A stretch of DNA of 6,680 nucleotides. It comes from Verrucomicrobiota bacterium. Its GTDB lineage: Bacteria; Verrucomicrobiota; Verrucomicrobiia; Opitutales; Opitutaceae. Each line of letters starts with the position of its first letter. Positions within the stretch are counted from its first letter, which is position 1. The stretch is taken from positions 1-6,680 of the forward strand of contig JAURJO010000335.1 in NCBI GenBank assembly GCA_030832235.1. The letters are read 5' to 3'. This document shows positions 5,937-6,680 of this stretch, piece after piece. Below the pieces are notes generated by a model, which saw only the letters and a program-made list of their open reading frames with translations, ran no database searches and had not been told where the DNA came from. A program made the translations under genes and the position numbers.

Positions 5937-6680
5937 TTAGAAAGCCCCCTTGAGACCGACGGTCCAGAGGGATCCGAAATCCTCGCGTTGCCGGAACTGC
6001 GCGTGCGGCGGCGTGCTGGGACCGGCGATCTCGTTGTCCTCGGTGCCGTCGTTCACGTTGCGCAGGTTCACGAACACCGTGGCCCATTTCCTGAAGTGGT
6101 ACTCAGCCTGAACGTCCGCCGAGAGTTTCTTGCTTCCCCAATTGTAGGTGCCCGACTCGATGCCCACACCGGCGACCGCCGTTCCCCGCTGGCGGCCGCG
6201 GTAGTTCCAATTCACGCGAACGTTGTAACGCTCGCGCGTGAGGCTCAGGCCCCAGTTGAAGGTACGCGGCACGTAACCAGCGAAGTTCTGCGCGCCTTCG
6301 CCCGTTGCGCGTTGCACGCTCGCGTTGGCGAACGCGTGCAGCCCCCGGGCCCACGCGGGCAGGAACGTCAGCGACTGCTTGTAGGCGACATCGAAGCCGG
6401 TGGTGCGCACGATGCCGGCGATGTTCTGCTGGGTCGACACCTCGTAGATTCCGTAGGTCGCGGGACCGATGCCGTAGAGCTCGAAGAAATCGGCCGGCGG
6501 CCGGATGACGGCGGACGAGGCGAAATTCTCGTAATCACGCCGGAAAACCCCGGCCGATACGTGACCGACGCCGTCGAAATAATATTCGAGCCGCGCGTTC
6601 ACGGTCCGCGCCGTCCAAGCCTTGAGCCCGGCGTTGTTGACCGAGATGCGATTGGAAGGTCCGGGCGCGCTCTCGGTATC
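5937..6680 (-). CDS. TonB-dependent outer-membrane receptor, C-terminal part (gene begins beyond the window)
   Basis: The frame is open from the right edge to a TAA at 5937-5939, giving 247 residues of beta-barrel. The frame runs through the GTG at 6600-6602, so that codon is internal. The visible part begins DTESAPGPSNR and continues with GLKAWTARTVNARLEYYFDG, alternating aromatic and polar residues of barrel strands (VGHVSAGVFRRDYENF, WGLSLTRERYNVRVNWNYRG, LSADVQAEYHFRKWATVFVNLRNV), and ends LWTVGLKGAF with the terminal phenylalanine typical of proteins inserted by the BAM machinery. The N-terminal plug, TonB box and signal peptide are outside the window. Such receptors import substrates across the outer membrane using TonB energy. 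The sulfatase 24 nt downstream suggests a sulfated ligand, which is inference. No SusD-like gene is visible on this side. Confidence 0.88.
   Translation of the reverse strand, partial: DTESAPGPSNRISVNNAGLKAWTARTVNARLEYYFDGVGHVSAGVFRRDYENFASSAVIRPPADFFELYGIGPATYGIYEVSTQQNIAGIVRTTGFDVAYKQSLTFLPAWARGLHAFANASVQRATGEGAQNFAGYVPRTFNWGLSLTRERYNVRVNWNYRGRQRGTAVAGVGIESGTYNWGSKKLSADVQAEYHFRKWATVFVNLRNVNDGTEDNEIAGPSTPPHAQFRQREDFGSLWTVGLKGAF

Noticed and set aside
6600..6602. GTG at 6600-6602 as the start of the receptor gene
   Set aside because: The same frame stays open to the window edge and reads as continuous beta-barrel sequence (GLKAWTART before it), so the codon is internal.

Overview
The window looks like chromosomal DNA of a high-GC member of the Planctomycetota-Verrucomicrobiota-Chlamydiota group, most likely a verrucomicrobium of the Opitutaceae type. 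This rests on three things: the paired PSD1 cytochrome and DUF1501 genes, which are expanded in Planctomycetota and Verrucomicrobiota; a TonB-dependent receptor ending in phenylalanine, which suits Verrucomicrobiota better than Planctomycetota; and a spacer full of degenerate short-period repeats of the kind I recall from verrucomicrobial genomes. The taxonomic call is inference.

All supported genes lie on the minus strand and read right to left. The order is: the C-terminal third or so of a TonB-dependent outer-membrane receptor (5937-6680, cut by the window edge); a complete secreted family S1 sulfatase (4422-5912) only 24 nt downstream; a 746-nt spacer without a credible gene; a complete 1049-residue PSCyt1-DUF1549-LamG-DUF1553 (PSD1) protein (526-3675); and, 5 nt further on, the N-terminal part of a Tat-exported DUF1501 protein (1-520, cut by the window edge). 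There are therefore two tightly packed pairs, receptor-sulfatase and PSD1-DUF1501. Whether one transcript crosses the spacer cannot be told from sequence.

Every gene product is predicted to leave the cytoplasm. A plausible reading is a small locus for uptake and desulfation of a sulfated organic compound, probably a glycan: the receptor imports it, the sulfatase removes sulfate esters, and the haem-binding, lectin-like PSD1 protein and its DUF1501 partner do a still unknown, possibly redox-linked, job in the periplasm. The first two roles follow from family knowledge. The link to the PSD1/DUF1501 pair is the open question here.

The spacer holds several degenerate direct repeats with 9-11 bp periods and an 8-bp perfect inverted repeat at 4022-4043. 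I see no tRNA, rRNA, CRISPR array, insertion sequence, riboswitch or clear terminator. None of the three visible start codons is preceded by a recognisable Shine-Dalgarno sequence.
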